Of a DNA stretch of 64,000 nucleotides, positions 10,619 to 22,714 are shown in pieces. The stretch lies in assembly GCF_050624435.1 (NCBI RefSeq), contig NC_134534.1, forward strand, positions 71,137,501-71,201,500. The letters are read 5' to 3'. Under the pieces are notes generated by a model that was given only the letters and a program-made list of their open reading frames with translations, searched no databases and had not been told where the DNA came from. Both the position numbers and the translations under genes were made by a program. Position 1 is the stretch's first letter; the number at the start of each line of letters is the position of its first letter. This stretch comes from Tenrec ecaudatus (Eukaryota > Chordata > Mammalia > Afrosoricida > Tenrecidae).

Positions 10619-10811
10619 TGCACTGGTTTTATCACTAGGATTCCTCATAGGAAGCACTGTCTCTCCTCCTGGGAATCAACCTTAGATTTTCCTGGTTCTT
10701 AAAACCTCACTGGGTTAAACTCTTCCCTCTAACTTCCTTACTCTGTTCGGCTTAAAACACTTGATTAAATATGGGGGAATTGTGTGTTGTGGATGACAAT
10801 GAGTGTTCATT
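10619..10811 (-). repeat. Inverted copy of 9566-9754 inserted in AfroSINE
   Basis: Reverse complement of 9566-9754. It sits inside an AfroSINE and replaces about 45-60 bp of it. No A-tail, no element ends and no clear target duplication are visible, so templated repair or replication template switching fits better than transposition. Confidence 0.8.
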
Positions 10812-10835
10812 AACTCGCTACGCCACCTGGGTATC
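10812..10835 (-). mobile_element. AfroSINE, right remnant
   Basis: taactcgctacgccacctgg is the reversed 5' head of the AfroSINE begun at 10489, displaced by the inserted inverted repeat. Confidence 0.75.
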
Positions 10836-12626
10836 TAATTTAGAGGATTAGTCATTTAAATAATTCTATAGTATCTGACAACTAACTATAATACAATGCA
10901 CTATGATGCTTTAGAATACCAATATTTTCAGACTGTACTTTCACAGATACCCAGGGATTATTTTAGACCTTGATGCATGCAAATGCATTCTCTGATCTGC
11001 TTCTGTACCCAAAACAATTTGACATAGACCTGCAGGCAAGCATAGAAGGATGGAGAATACCAACAACCTGACAGCAGTCATAAGTCTTTTTCTATCATAG
11101 TATTATAGATATCAGCACAAAAGGGCAGGACCTGGTGTCTGCTCTCACTTCAAAGGAGTCCAGGCATTAAATCTCTAACCATCTGTGAGTTAATGGAAAG
11201 CTCATGATGACAGTAAAACTAATGACAGTCCCTGGGGAGGAGAAGGTGAGTTTCCACACTCATGCACAAATAGTTCTGACACATGTTAATAAGTCTGAAA
11301 TGAGGAGAAATATGGTGAGCTATTTCTACAAAATGCTACAAAAGGTTGAGTAGAATAAAATGTAAAACTGAGTGTTCCCTTTGGAAGGACCTCAGGGAAA
11401 AGTTGTGAGTAGAATCTGTCTTGTTCTCGTAGAAATTCCTTAAAAGTTTAAACTCAAAGATTAAGTTGACTGGTCTTAAGCCATTAGTGCCTTTGGAAGA
11501 ATTATTGGTGCAGAACATTGTATAATGAATACTATTGGTTACCAGCTTTAAAAAAACAGGCAAAGAGCAAAACAACAAAAACAGCAGCCTCATTGGTGGG
11601 TTATAACTTCCCAAATATTTGATACTAATTCTTCCTTACTTAAATAGCCAGCAACTAAGAGAGCAGTTGACCTTCAGCTCAGTACAGACACACTGAGCAT
11701 GTCCTCTGGGCTATACACTGTCCTGCCACTTTGTAGCATGGAGGAGGGAATAGCATTCCTCTGACACAACCTGCCCATAAGTAATGGGTACTGTGGGCAG
11801 AAAACACAAATACCTCAAGGAAGTATAATAAATAAAATATAAGTTTCACTATAATTAAAAATATGAATAAAAGTTATTTTGAAGCAAAGAAGACAAAGAA
11901 AAAGTCTCCTTAGAGAGAGTGCCAAGATTTTACAGAGAAGGTATGACTTTAATGAATCTTAACAATTGATGAAGCTAATAAATGTTGAAAATAGTAGGAA
12001 GAGAACAGAAGAGTATTTTAGACAAACAACTTCTGAAAAGAAAGGATAGCCCGAGAAAGCCAATGATGTCAGAAGTAGATCACTCTCTCAATAAATACAA
12101 TTAGAGTTAAACTATAACATGACTAATATTATAATGCTGAAATATTAAGTACAAAGTATAGAAACTATTATAATTTACTCTGAAGTTTCTGAATCTGGCA
12201 GGTTTATTAAATTAGCAATTAGTCAACTATTCATAATTTCAGATCACAATACCTAAAATTTCTCTGAGAATTTACATACTTTCAACCAATGCTAAGGAAA
12301 GTCATAAAATAATACTACTACAAAGTCATAGAAACATTTATTCAGTGAAAATTCCAAAATGTGAAGCTATTGTTTCTAAACAGATCTTATGCACAGGTCT
12401 ACACACTTCTGGAGGCACTGTTTGTGTCTCTCTCACCAGACCCTGAAGAAGCCTGTCTTCTTCGACCTACACCAGGTTAAAGCAATGGTTTGGGCATCCT
12501 CGAGGAACTAATATCATGTTCCTTTCAATGTTCTTTGAGTTTGGGGGGAAAAAAGAAGTCTGAAGAGTCAAGGTCAAGGCTGTTAGGTAAATGACTTAAG
12601 GAAAGTCTTTCTCCAAAAAGTCTTGA
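10836..12626. other. Unassigned AT-rich intergenic DNA
   Basis: No gene or named repeat recognised on either strand. Adenine-rich tracts at 11820-12010 carry no coding signal. Confidence 0.5.
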
Positions 12627-12808
12627 ACCAAACTCCCTGCCATCCAGTCAATGATGACTCATAGCTACCGCTGTGGGTTTCTGAAACAGTGACTTTCCTG
12701 GAGTAGAAAGCCCAGTCTTTTTCCCTCAAAGGGGCTGGTGGTTTTGAACTGACTACCATGCAGATCACAGCCCAACATATAACCACTACAACACCAGGAC
12801 CCTTTTAA
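12627..12808 (-). mobile_element. AfroSINE with internal deletion
   Basis: Reverse copy: aaactccctgccatccagtc, then actcatagctaccgctgtgg, where about 30 bp around the usual ccctataggacag block are missing. It then has ggctggtggttttgaactg and the head cactacaacaccaggaccc. Confidence 0.85.
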
Positions 12809-13838
12809 ACTAAGAGGGTGAAACTGACCCATCCCCGTTTGAGTTTCATACACCACACGGGAATGTTCCCACCCAGTCATTTGGGGGAGTTAGGTAGATT
12901 AGGGCTAGGTGAGCCATACCACATAATTTAACTGCACCGCAGACATATATCATCATCTAATACTATAAATTGTGTTAGCCCAGGTCCTTCAAAGCAGCAG
13001 ATATCATGGCAGAATTGAAGATGCAACAATTGTACTGTGACTAATTCCTGGAAGTGGAAATGCAGAGGATGCTTGAAGAGGCTTATTTTAATGGTGGCCA
13101 AACAACATACTAATAAGTTGGATCTCTTGGGAGTATTGCTCTAGGGTAGAATGCAACTTATTTTCATGTCCATGTAAATTTGCATGTTGTTATGACAGTG
13201 GCATCCACAGGTGGTTGCACAGATGCAGGGAGAGGAAGGGTTCACATTGTCAGAGGGGGGATTCTAAAATAACACTCTATAAAATTTTCATGCACTGTGT
13301 CAGCAAAAATTTATTCTTTTTAATAAAAATTCCTAGCAGTGATGAACTGTAACAGAGAACATTTTCATATACCTGGCTCACATATATCAATAGACCAACA
13401 GATAAAACTCTATGCTAATTAGTGAAATCTTTTAATGTGCTCTGATCTGAGCTGTCATTGTTACCCACTTACAAGGAATCATGTACTACACACAGGTACT
13501 GTTTTCATGGTTGCTGGTGTTTTCATAGTTGCCGATTTTATCAAGTGTTTCACCTTTTAGCCACAATATTGTGGGAAATAGCACTTGTGAACCTAAATCA
13601 ATACCTTTGGTGAGAATGTCATAGTAATTAAAGGAAAAGAGAAAAAAAAATGAAAGGCTCTGATCAGTTGCTAAAAAATATAGAAATATTTTACAAAACA
13701 GTTTTATTTAAAGTGTCCCTCTAGTCTAAGAAACATTGTATTTAAGCAATTCACAACTATATTTATCCTATATTATTCTAGGATTAAAATTGAGAATAAA
13801 CATTACTAAGGATTCTGTGTGGCCTGTTAAGAAAGACG
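12809..13838. other. Unassigned intergenic DNA
   Basis: No feature supported beyond AT-rich background. Confidence 0.45.
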
Positions 13839-13945
13839 GTCCCTGCGGATTGGGAGGTGACACCGCCAGTCGGCGCACTGGGTGGTAGCAGCCCCGAGGG
13901 AATGGTGAAGAGGCTGCCGCGGAGCTCTGGACTAAGCACAAAGAC
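13839..13945. other. GC- and CpG-rich patch of unknown origin
   Basis: About 105 bp with many CpG dinucleotides (for example accgccagtcggcgcac and gctgccgcggagctc) in otherwise AT-rich, CpG-poor DNA. No repeat family or protein match recognised. It is too short to be called a CpG island. Confidence 0.4.
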
Positions 13946-14029
13946 TAGAAAGAAAGTCTCTGTCAACCCACTCCCCAGAGTCGCTCACTGGAGACTCTGT
14001 GTGTTCACAATGATCTAATCCGCAGCCCG

Positions 14030-14122
14030 TCATGTGGTGGCACAGAGCCAGGTACTGTTTAGTTCTGTTGTGCATGGAGACGCCATGAATCAGAGCCGAC
14101 TCTACAACAGCTACCAACAGGA
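14030..14122 (+). mobile_element. RTE 3' tail
   Basis: The last ~90 bp of the RTE: gtttagttctgttgtgcatg, then gccatgaatcagagccgact and the terminal ctaccaacagg, a worn caacaac tail. Confidence 0.7.
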
Positions 14123-14129
14123 ACAAGAT

Positions 14130-14454
14130 GTCTGTCTCAGAGAGAAGGAAATTGGTTCACATATGTATCTCCTTGCTAAAGAAACAAGTGTTTTCTACTT
14201 CGACAAAAAAAAAAAAAAAGAGTAACCTATGACTCAGAGAATATTTGTGCTAGCAGAAATCCTTGACAGTCATTTGGTGGATTTTAGATGATAGAAAAGT
14301 GCCACCCACCTCCTCCTCAGCAAATGTCAAAGGATACATGTCTGTGTGTATGAGTGTGTTGCCCTAATATAGAGAAGCGATATTTTTTTTTGCATTTTTT
14401 CACCCTGAAGTGAACATATTTTTAATTTTTCTTCATCAAAGAAAATGTTTGCTG
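14130..14454. other. Unassigned, with short A run at 14205-14219
   Basis: No gene or recognised repeat apart from a simple A tract that may be a LINE tail. Confidence 0.4.
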
Positions 14455-14664
14455 CACTGGAAATTATTTGTCAGCAGGATGGGGTAGATGTCCGTAGGTG
14501 GACCAAGCAGGACCCAGACAAGAAGAACTGGTAGAGGGGCTGCAACTATGGGGTCAAACACAAGAACAACTGTGAGGATCGTGCACGACCAACAATGTTT
14601 CCTTCTGCTGTATGTAGCGTGGCTATGAATCCAAATTGAAGCGGTGGCACTTAACAACAACCAT
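14455..14664 (+). mobile_element. RTE 3' tail
   Basis: Degenerate RTE 3' end: gctgcaactatggggtcaaa, then aacaactgtgaggatcgtgc, caatgtttccttctgct and a terminal cacttaacaacaacc. 5' truncated. Confidence 0.75.
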
Positions 14665-16560
14665 GCCTGTGATACTCACAGGGTCTATTCCTTGTAGTCT
14701 ATTTCATCACATCATTTCTTACAGAAAAAAATCTCTCTATAACATGACACCTCAGCTTCACAAGTTAAGAGAGTTAAGAGAGTAAGAGCAAGCCGTAGTG
14801 TCCTAGAATGGGATTTCAAATTACCACTCTTTTTTTCTGTGTTATCTTGAAGTTTACCCCATCATGGTCTAAACTGACTTCATCATGGCCAGTGAACATT
14901 CAATGAATACTATAATTTTCCAAGTGAGAAAGCAAAGAGGCCTCAGGTTCCTTGGTCAATTTGTTTTGACAGGGGATCAGGTGGGGCCAAGGGGAGGGAA
15001 CATGTATATTTATACATAAAAGCAATAACATACCAATCATGTAAGCTGTTAGCTCTAGATTTCATTTTACCTCACCTACAAGCTACTACTGAGTTTCTGT
15101 TTCATGGGTTCTTGACAGAAGATGCAAATGCCTGGATCAGAGATAAATTATTTTACTATTCACAGCACAACCTCCAGGATGAGCAGTGGCTCGTTTATAT
15201 GAGTTCCCTTGTCTTCAGTGTCCACAATCATATATGAAGAGGCCCAGATGAATGCTGTACTTGTAGTAGGCTGGTGTAGTGGCCAAGACCTTTGAACTTG
15301 GGGAGGATTCCACTGCTTTTATAACAAGTAGTGAGCAAGCTTCCCCTTTGTCAAAGAAATATATTGAAATAATGTGACACAATATAAGCTGAATGGCAAA
15401 TGATCAGCATAGGTGACGAATGGCTGATATTACGTGATTAGAAGCAAAAGGGCACCGTGACAAGGGACTTGATCATTGCATTGGCTAAAAACAAGATAAA
15501 ACAAAACCCAAAAACATGATCAGGAAGATTGCTGGCTATGTGTTGATGAGGAAATAGCATGGAAGCCACAGCTGCCCGACCGCCACCCCCCCCCCACCCA
15601 GCTACAGAGGAGAATCCAACTCTGTATCTGCCCAAGGATGGTTCCCACGAGGCAGAGGCCACACTCCATGCCCCAAATTTCTTTATTCTGAAACCAACTG
15701 TCTCTCTGACAGCACCCTATTGTTCTCCTGGGTTTGCTAATCTACTTCAGTGGACACAGGGAACTCACAAAGAGTAGTCACAATCATGGGGTTTATTAGA
15801 GAGGATCATAGGTTAGGAGATCTTAAGCCTGTAGTTTTGCTTGCAACACTGATTCTCAGCCAGGCTGGCAGGCATGTCTCACTTGCTGGCCCTTGGTCTC
15901 TGCCCTGCTTGAACAAATGTTACAAAGCTCCTTTAGTGCTGATAAATTCCCAGAGGGCACTCCGCTCTGCAAACCAGGCTCCTGTCCAAAGACAATCAGC
16001 TTTACTTATCCAATGGACCCAGAAGCCTGCCACTCTGCCTCAGGGTTTCAGCACTGTTCCTCTGCAGCCTCTTCACACAGGGGTCGCAGATGTACTTCAC
16101 TGCTGGTTCTTTTTTCTTTCTGTCATGGGAGTCTTAGTTCTTGTTTTTGAAATGCCTCACTTTCTGTGCCAAAACTGGTCAATGCTCTCTATTAGAGTTT
16201 CACACCCTATTAGTAAGCTCACACCAAAATCACTTTGTGGGAGTTACAAAGACTGTGGGTAGAAGATCCATACCAAGTAATGTCACTTCCCTGTAGTTGC
16301 TTAACAACAAGAGCAACAGCTCCCCCCAAAAAGAAACACAAATGGGTCTTCATGAATTCCAATATTTATTAATAGTGATGAGATTGGATTGACAACATTG
16401 ATAGAAGGTAAATTATCATCCTGCTATTCATAGTCAATGATATGAAGGAAGAAGGAATCTGATTATCATCAAGTTGAAATGCTCTCTCCATCCAGACATT
16501 TCTACATATTTTCCACTAAGTATCCCTCCTAATATACAGTAGGGACAGTACCTGATGGGA
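14665..16560. other. Unassigned intergenic DNA
   Basis: Contains the longest plus-strand open frame of the window (15750-16262, 170 codons). Its translation shows no recognisable domain, and it starts in ordinary sequence without gene context. A C-rich tract lies at 15588-15597. The 15780-16260 stretch might be part of an unidentified LTR, but I cannot support that. Confidence 0.4.
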
Positions 16561-16567
16561 GCATGGG

Positions 16568-16613
16568 GAGTTAGGGTTTCTATGGGTCCAAATTGACTCG
16601 ATGGCAGTTATTT
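16568..16613 (+). mobile_element. AfroSINE tail fragment
   Basis: Only the 3' end is left: aaattgactcgatggcagtt. Confidence 0.5.
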
Positions 16614-16619
16614 TTGAGA

Positions 16620-18085
16620 CATTTTTCTCCAATTAGATAAAAAATCAGTGACGTGCAAGTGATTTATTATTCATCAGCATGGGGCCCAAGTTAATAGAAG
16701 GCAAAGTCTTTTTCCACACCCATGTCTGCTTGGCTCTAGCCCCTTAGTGAGTTCCGAACCCACGCAAGATGCTGGAGCCAATAGAGACCTCTTGTTCCAG
16801 AAGCTCCACTGATCCTGGCAGGAAATTTGGTTTCCGTCACTTGGTTCCAGAGGACACTGGACATGACCTTGAATATCTTGTGACTGTACCATGAGGTCAA
16901 AGCAGTGAAGCAGCAACATTTCCAAGAACAAAAGTAGAAGACCTCAGGCCGACAGCGATCAATCGACTGGGACCTGGAGAGGACTTTGTTTGGGGGAGGG
17001 AAGATAGTGCTATCGTTACTGTCACTTGGCCCCCAATTGGCATTTGGATTTTGAAAAACAGAAAACTTGAAAGCATCAATCATTGGCTAGTACTAAAGTA
17101 TTGTTTAATATGGGGGAAAGGCCAAAATAAATATATGAAACCAATGTTTTTGTTCTCAAAATCAATGTTAATAAATGTTCATAAAAATAATCCTCTCTTT
17201 ATTTGTCTATCTCAGTAACCCCAGAATCCATTTGTATAATGTTTGTTAAAATTTCCTTCTTGGAAGAGAAGAATAAGAGCAATTGTAACTCACGCAGAAA
17301 AGAAGAGCTTTAAGGAATCTCCTTGTTATTTGACTTGAAGGGTTTTTTCCGAAGCCCAGAAATTGCCTCCTAAGTCCTCCTGCTTTTCTCCAAGTCAACC
17401 GATTTCCCAGTTCAGAGTATCGAAGCACTTGCTTCTTCGGCTCTTAGTAACTGTGGAAACCACTGCCATTCTAAGTGCCATGCCCACCTGTGCCCATCTT
17501 TTCATTATGAAAGAGGCTGCTGTTATTTTTTTAAAGGAGGCATTACTAATGCATGTGTGGGGGGATCAGGCATGCATGTAACAGAAAACCTAGTCAACTT
17601 TGCATAAAGCAATCTCTGCTTCATGTCACCAGAGGCTTTCTATGCTCTCCCTTAGACGGAATCCTCAACTCAAAGCCTGTTTGTGGACAATGCTGAAGGG
17701 TCATTGAAAAATAAAATGTTTCTAATTCCAGCATGCGACCAGATGTTTTTTTTTTTCTGATATCAAGCCCCCACAGTCCATTTGGCAACGTAGATATTTG
17801 ATTGAATTTGTCATCTGTCATCTGGGTATTTGGCACTGAAACACACAATCTTTAGAAATCACAGAAGGGACTCATTCTCCAGGCATTTCATGGAATCTCC
17901 CCTACAATGTTGGTCTTTCTGTTCAACAAGAAAGTTCCACTGTCCATTGAGAGTGACAGCGGCATGGAAATCTGTCGTCATAGACAAACTGGATTCTGAA
18001 GAGGCTGTTTTGATCTCTGAGGAAGCCAGTGCCAGTCAAGAGTTGAAGTCGCATAGTGTGTCCTTGAGGGTAGGTTAAACTATCC
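16620..18085. other. Unassigned intergenic DNA
   Basis: No gene or named repeat supported. A 115-codon minus-strand frame at 16736-17083 resembles nothing known to me. Confidence 0.4.
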
Positions 18086-18087
18086 AA

Positions 18088-18275
18088 GGAGCTCTGGTGT
18101 TGAAGTAGTTAAATCCAGCTGCTAACTGGATTTTTAGCCCCCAGGCACCCTGCAGGAGAGTGATGTGGCATTCTGCTTCCATAAAGATTTACAATATTGG
18201 AAATCAGAGGGGAAGTTCTATTCTGCCCAACAGGGTCACCATGAACCAGATTAGATTTGATAGCAGTGCATTTGC
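18088..18275 (+). mobile_element. AfroSINE
   Basis: Forward copy with tRNA-like head ggagctctggtgttgaagta, then ctgctaactgg, gcttccataaagatttaca, and a 3' end with gggtcaccatgaaccag. It has diverged considerably. Confidence 0.75.
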
Positions 18276-18307
18276 TTATTTGTTTGTTTTTTTATAAGTC
18301 ATCTGCA

Positions 18308-18400
18308 AGGAATCTTGGTGGCTCAGTAGTCCCACTAGTTGGCTGCTTACCAAAATGTTGAGGTTCAGACCCACCATTCACTCTGTAGGAGAAAAACAGA
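18308..18400 (+). mobile_element. AfroSINE, 5' head only
   Basis: aatcttggtggctcagtagt followed by ggctgcttaccaaaatgttg and cagacccaccattcac. This is the tRNA-derived head with A and B box regions; the body is missing. Confidence 0.6.
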
Positions 18401-18984
18401 GCTTTGAATTGGTCCATTCAAAATAGTTCAGACGTAGTATTGACACAGGGGCAACGTATGGGTATCAGCTAAACTTCCTGTGCTGGAAGATGTTGTCCTT
18501 CTCAAAAGTGGTGGTGAGCATGCCATGAGTAATCCAGTGTCCCATACCAGGCAATTACTGGGATTGGGGGAGAGTGCTTCAAATTAAATGACAAACAGAT
18601 ACCCCATGGGTCTTTTATTCAGTATAAAAGAAGAAAATATTATTTCTTTCCTCCTGATATGCAATTTAATAAAAACTGCACAAATGAGAATTATTGAGGT
18701 GGATCCAAATAGAGACAAGTTAGCTGTGACAAATTCCTAGCTTCCAAATAAATTTTCTGACAAATATTTAATGATAAACACCTCTACAAGACCTAAAAAC
18801 ATCACCTTTAAGAACTTTCCTCTGAATTAGAAAACAAGGATGAAAAATTTCCTGTACTCTTTTTTGGCGTAAAGAATTTTTAGCCCCAATATTTATGAAG
18901 TTTACATGTACATGATTGAACACATTTATATAATAGTTCTTGGTGTATAATACATGTGGCACAAATGATTACTAACAAAAAAAA
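18401..18984. other. Unassigned intergenic DNA
   Basis: No supported feature. Confidence 0.4.
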
Positions 18985-18987
18985 AAA

Positions 18988-19140
18988 ATCTTCAAACCCA
19001 CCCAGAGGTGCCTCGGAAGCTAGGCCTGGTGATCTGCTCCTGAAAGGTGACAGCTTTGCAAACCCCATGGAACAGTTCCGCTCTGCACACGTGGGGTTGC
19101 TATAGACAGAACCCACTGGGAGACAACGAACAGCAACTGT
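18988..19140 (+). mobile_element. AfroSINE, variant with acacgtggggttgc block
   Basis: Body of the second AfroSINE type: caaacccacccagaggtgcc, ctaggcctggtgatctgctc, then ctctgcacacgtggggttgc and gagacaacgaacagcaactg. The tRNA-like head is missing and an A run precedes it. Confidence 0.75.
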
Positions 19141-19627
19141 TCTGTGTGCCATTCACGTATGCTAAGTACTTGGTACATCACAACCCTTACAAGTAAATAT
19201 GGTCACTCTCATCACCATTTTAAAGACCAGGAAAGCAAAGCAAGTGAACATAACTTACTTATCCAAGGGCACTCAGCTCGTCTGTGATACAGGGATGCAG
19301 CTGTGATTAGGACACAGACGATGCAAATCCAAAGCGCAGGATCAGCCTAGACACATGGCAATCCAGATGAGAGAGACTCTGTGCTTATCCTTTCGATGGA
19401 GCTCAAAACGGAGCCACAAAGTAAGCTCTGGCATGCAGTGGACCTATCTAGAATGGATGCAGAAGATCAGAGAGGGTTGGCTAGTTTAAGACATGGGAGA
19501 AAGAATCTCCCTAAGAGAAGGATTTGACAGTGGCATCAACCCCCAGGCAAATAAGCATTTGAAGCTATGGGTTTATGTTATCAATAAATCTTATGTCCCT
19601 TAGCTTCACATTACCTTTGTGGGGTTT
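19141..19627. other. Unassigned intergenic DNA
   Basis: No gene or repeat supported. Confidence 0.4.
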
Positions 19628-19742
19628 CTGTTGTTAGTTGCCATTGATCTGGCTCTGAACCATAGTGACCCTATTAGGCACAACAGAACAAAACACTGCA
19701 TGGTCCTGCACTATCCTCCTAATTGTTCCTACGTTTAGCCAG
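19628..19742 (-). mobile_element. RTE 3' tail
   Basis: Reverse copy starting with the RTE terminus gttgttagttgccattgatc and continuing through aacagaacaaaacactgcat. Confidence 0.75.
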
Positions 19743-20380
19743 CTTAAATCTTACCATCCTCCAAAGTCTCTGCACAGCATCTTTGGACTAACTTTTTTAT
19801 AAACTTAAAAATAGGCTGTGAGGTCAGTGTTGTTTCTCCAGTGTAATGTAGCAGTGGGTTAGAATGGTGGCATGCCCCATAAATCACTGTGTAATGGCTA
19901 TCGATGTCTGCAAGAAGGAGCAGCGGCGATGCCGGGGTTAACATGTTTGGAGGCAAAGTGGAAGTCTGATCATTTGAATCCACTGGAAGCCACTGACCAC
20001 TCTGAGGGAGGAAGGTGCAGCAGTCTACTTATGTAAGGGTAACTCCTTTGGAGCACTCGTCAAAATTAAAATTTTAAATAAATATAACAATTATTTCCCT
20101 TCCCATCATCACCATGATCTTCTAAGGACATATTTTAAAATATCTTACTAATTCTGTGTGATCTATCTATTCCATTTGTTGATGTCTTAAACCATTTTCA
20201 CATACTCAGGAGACAAGGAGGAATCAACACTAACTTATCTCCCCCTGTTAGATCCAAAATTACAATTCATTCTCCTTTTTCTCTTGCCTGGTGGAAAACC
20301 TGTACTGGTACACAAAGATACTTACAACTAAAGTTTATAAAGTGCCAATCCCCATTAAAGTGCCAGGATAGACGGCCAAT
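19743..20380. other. Unassigned intergenic DNA
   Basis: Nothing recognised. The last 40 bp contain a small duplication of aaagtgcca and may be the 5' part of the tRNA-like sequence repeated at 20383. Confidence 0.4.
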
Positions 20381-20382
20381 TA

Positions 20383-20526
20383 AAAAGTCGACTCTAGTTC
20401 GTATCCTAGTCACGGCACCAAAAAAAATTTTTAAATAAAATAAAAATAAAAAGTCGACTCTAGTTCGTATCCTAGTCACGGCACCAAAAAAAAAATTAAA
20501 ATAAAATAAAAATAAAAAGTCGACTC
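20383..20526 (+). repeat. 66-bp tandem repeat with tRNA 3'-end-like core
   Basis: Two full units and a partial third with period exactly 66 bp (agtcg at 20386, 20452 and 20518). Each unit holds a core with ttcgtatcc, resembling a tRNA T-loop, ending in cacggcacca, which looks like an acceptor stem plus CCA. An A-rich spacer follows. Upstream gccaggatag could pair partly with cacggc, but about 17 nt of a tRNA are missing. Nuclear tRNA genes lack encoded CCA, so a reverse-transcribed tRNA end is a reasonable reading. Confidence 0.6.
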
Positions 20527-20529
20527 AAG

Positions 20530-22278
20530 GTCAAAATATCCACAAGTTGTGCTGAAATCTCATTCCAAACATACACCCTATCTCGAGGTACATTAAGAAC
20601 ACGCAGATGATGGTCTGCGGTTTCCTTTTCCTGTTCTTTGGCTATTGCTATTTTCATCCTGTGACAGAAATGTTTATATCCTCCCACACAGTCCAATTTT
20701 CAGTGACATTTCTAATCAAACTAAGAACAGGAAGCTTTATTAAAATGTCTTCCTTCTTGGAATTTAACCTGAACCCTTAAACAAAGAGCTGGGTAAATGA
20801 CAGAAATTTAGTTCTACCTCAAGCAAGCGGCTACCCAGTTGGGAGTTTCAGCATTGTGATGCCCTTGAATATTTTCATTGGACATAATTCAGATACTAAA
20901 ATAATCATTTCATGCAGAAAAGCACCACAGCTCATCATGCCTACTTCACATAGAAAAACTTGAATTAGAGGCATTATCTTGTAACCCTCTCAACATCCCG
21001 ATGACATCATAGATCTCATTTATCCTACAGGACATTATCCTTACAACATCAAAATAAGCAATTTCTGGCTCAATTTACCCCTTCAATTTATTCTGGGGAT
21101 TATTAACTGTCCACAAAAATAAAGTGGTGCATCAGAGATCACTTACTTCAATGTAGGACAATATGTTTAGGCCTCGTATCTTTGCCCACAAAATGAATCA
21201 GTTATAAGTAAAAGGTTTAATTCCAAATTTAAATGATAAAGGCACCATCCTAAAAAGAGTTTTGCCTTAGGAATGTCTTCTGAATATCGAATGTGGGCAT
21301 TATGAGCAAGAACAAAGACATCCATTTTTATTAACAAGTATTTGGAGTTTAAAAAATAATTTACAACAGCTAGGTAAACACTGTCTTTTGTGGGTAAAGG
21401 AAATGGTGTGGGTGGTGAAAGGTGACAACTGGCACACAGGGAAGAAAGAAAAATGTAGACAGCAATGGTTAGAGTATGGCCTGCCATTAAATTGATAGTG
21501 TAGTTCTCTTTTACTTGTAACCTTTTAAAATATGCTTTTCCCCACAAATTTACTACATGCTAACTACTAACTAACTTCTGGGCACCTGAGATGGGCATGA
21601 GCGGGCTGTTCAGATGCCCCCTCAGACAGGGGGATCAGCCTCCAGCTGCCAACCACTGCAAGGAAGACCTTAATCTCTAATAACGATGGGCGGCCTTGAC
21701 ATACAAAGGTCCGTGGCACTTGTTTGACAACCCCAAGACATTGTAGGTGCATTATGGTAGCTCCACTTCTTCTGTTTGTCTCTTTCCTACCATGGGCGTT
21801 AATTCAAAGGCGTTGGTCTAACCAGCAACGTTTGTACTGGTCCAGAATCTGCTCTCTGAGAATGCTGCCTGTAGCGATTGTGTTCTAGCGAGTGGGGACA
21901 TTGTGTTGAACAAGATACAGCCTCCTGTTTGCCTAGAGCTAACATAAGGTTTAGATGAAACAGAAATAAGTAGCAGAGAGGATTAAGAGCTGACAAGTTA
22001 ATTTGAAAATGTAACCAGGGCTGGATTGAGATGTTGTCCAGTTGGGTTCCATCTTTCATTCTCATTGATATTTCAGTGGACTATTGTGGAGGTTGTATAA
22101 ATATATCTCACCGAGGGTTTCCCTCATTTTCCCCAACACCCTACTGAACCAAGCATATTGTACTTTCCAGCAACTGCTCTTGATGCCATGTCGTTCTGAC
22201 AGGCGTTGGGGTGGTATTTTTTCTCAGACAGATTTGTTTGTTCTTTTGTCAGCCCAAGAACATTTAATATTCTTTTCC
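20530..22278. other. Unassigned intergenic DNA
   Basis: No gene supported. The 126-codon minus-strand frame at 21167-21547 begins with a hydrophobic stretch but resembles no known protein. It has no neighbouring gene structure and may be chance. Confidence 0.4.
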
Positions 22279-22292
22279 AATACATAATTGTC

Positions 22293-22714
22293 GTTGCTGT
22301 TATTGTTGTTAGGTGTCAGTCAGTTTTGAGCCATAGCAACCTACACAACAGAACGAAACATTGCTCATTCATCCGCCATCCTCACGATTGTTCTTATGTT
22401 TGAGCTCATCAATGCAGTCCCTGTGCCAATCCATCCTGTCGCAAGGCTCTTTTTTTTTTCCCGGCCCTGCTACTTTATCAAGGATGATGTCCTTCTCCAT
22501 GGACTGGTCTCTCCGGATAACATGTCCAAAGTATGTGAGATGACCTGTCACCATCCTTGCCTCTAAGGAGCATTTTGATTGTACTTCTTATAAGACAGAT
22601 TTGTTTGTTCTCCTGGCAGTCCATGGTACTTTCAATATTTTTCTCTAGCATCCAAATCCAAATGTATCAGTTCTTTTTTGAGTCATCCCTAGTTAATTCC
22701 CAACTTTTACATAC
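22293..22714 (-). mobile_element. RTE 3' portion, left of LTR insertion
   Basis: Reverse RTE 3' UTR and ORF end. It opens with the terminus ttattgttgttaggtgtcag, then acaacagaacgaaacattgc and caaggatgatgtccttctcc. It is interrupted at 22715 by an ERVL-like LTR and resumes at 23283. It is the 3' arm of a twin-primed RTE whose 5' arm is at 23750-24618. Confidence 0.9.

Noticed and set aside
15750-16262. 170-codon plus-strand open reading frame
   Set aside because: No domain, no similarity to a known protein, no promoter or splice context, and the frame overlaps other short frames. In 64 kb a frame of this length can occur by chance.
16736-17083. 115-codon minus-strand frame as a gene
   Set aside because: The translation has no recognisable motif, overlapping frames are also open, and no exon structure is visible.
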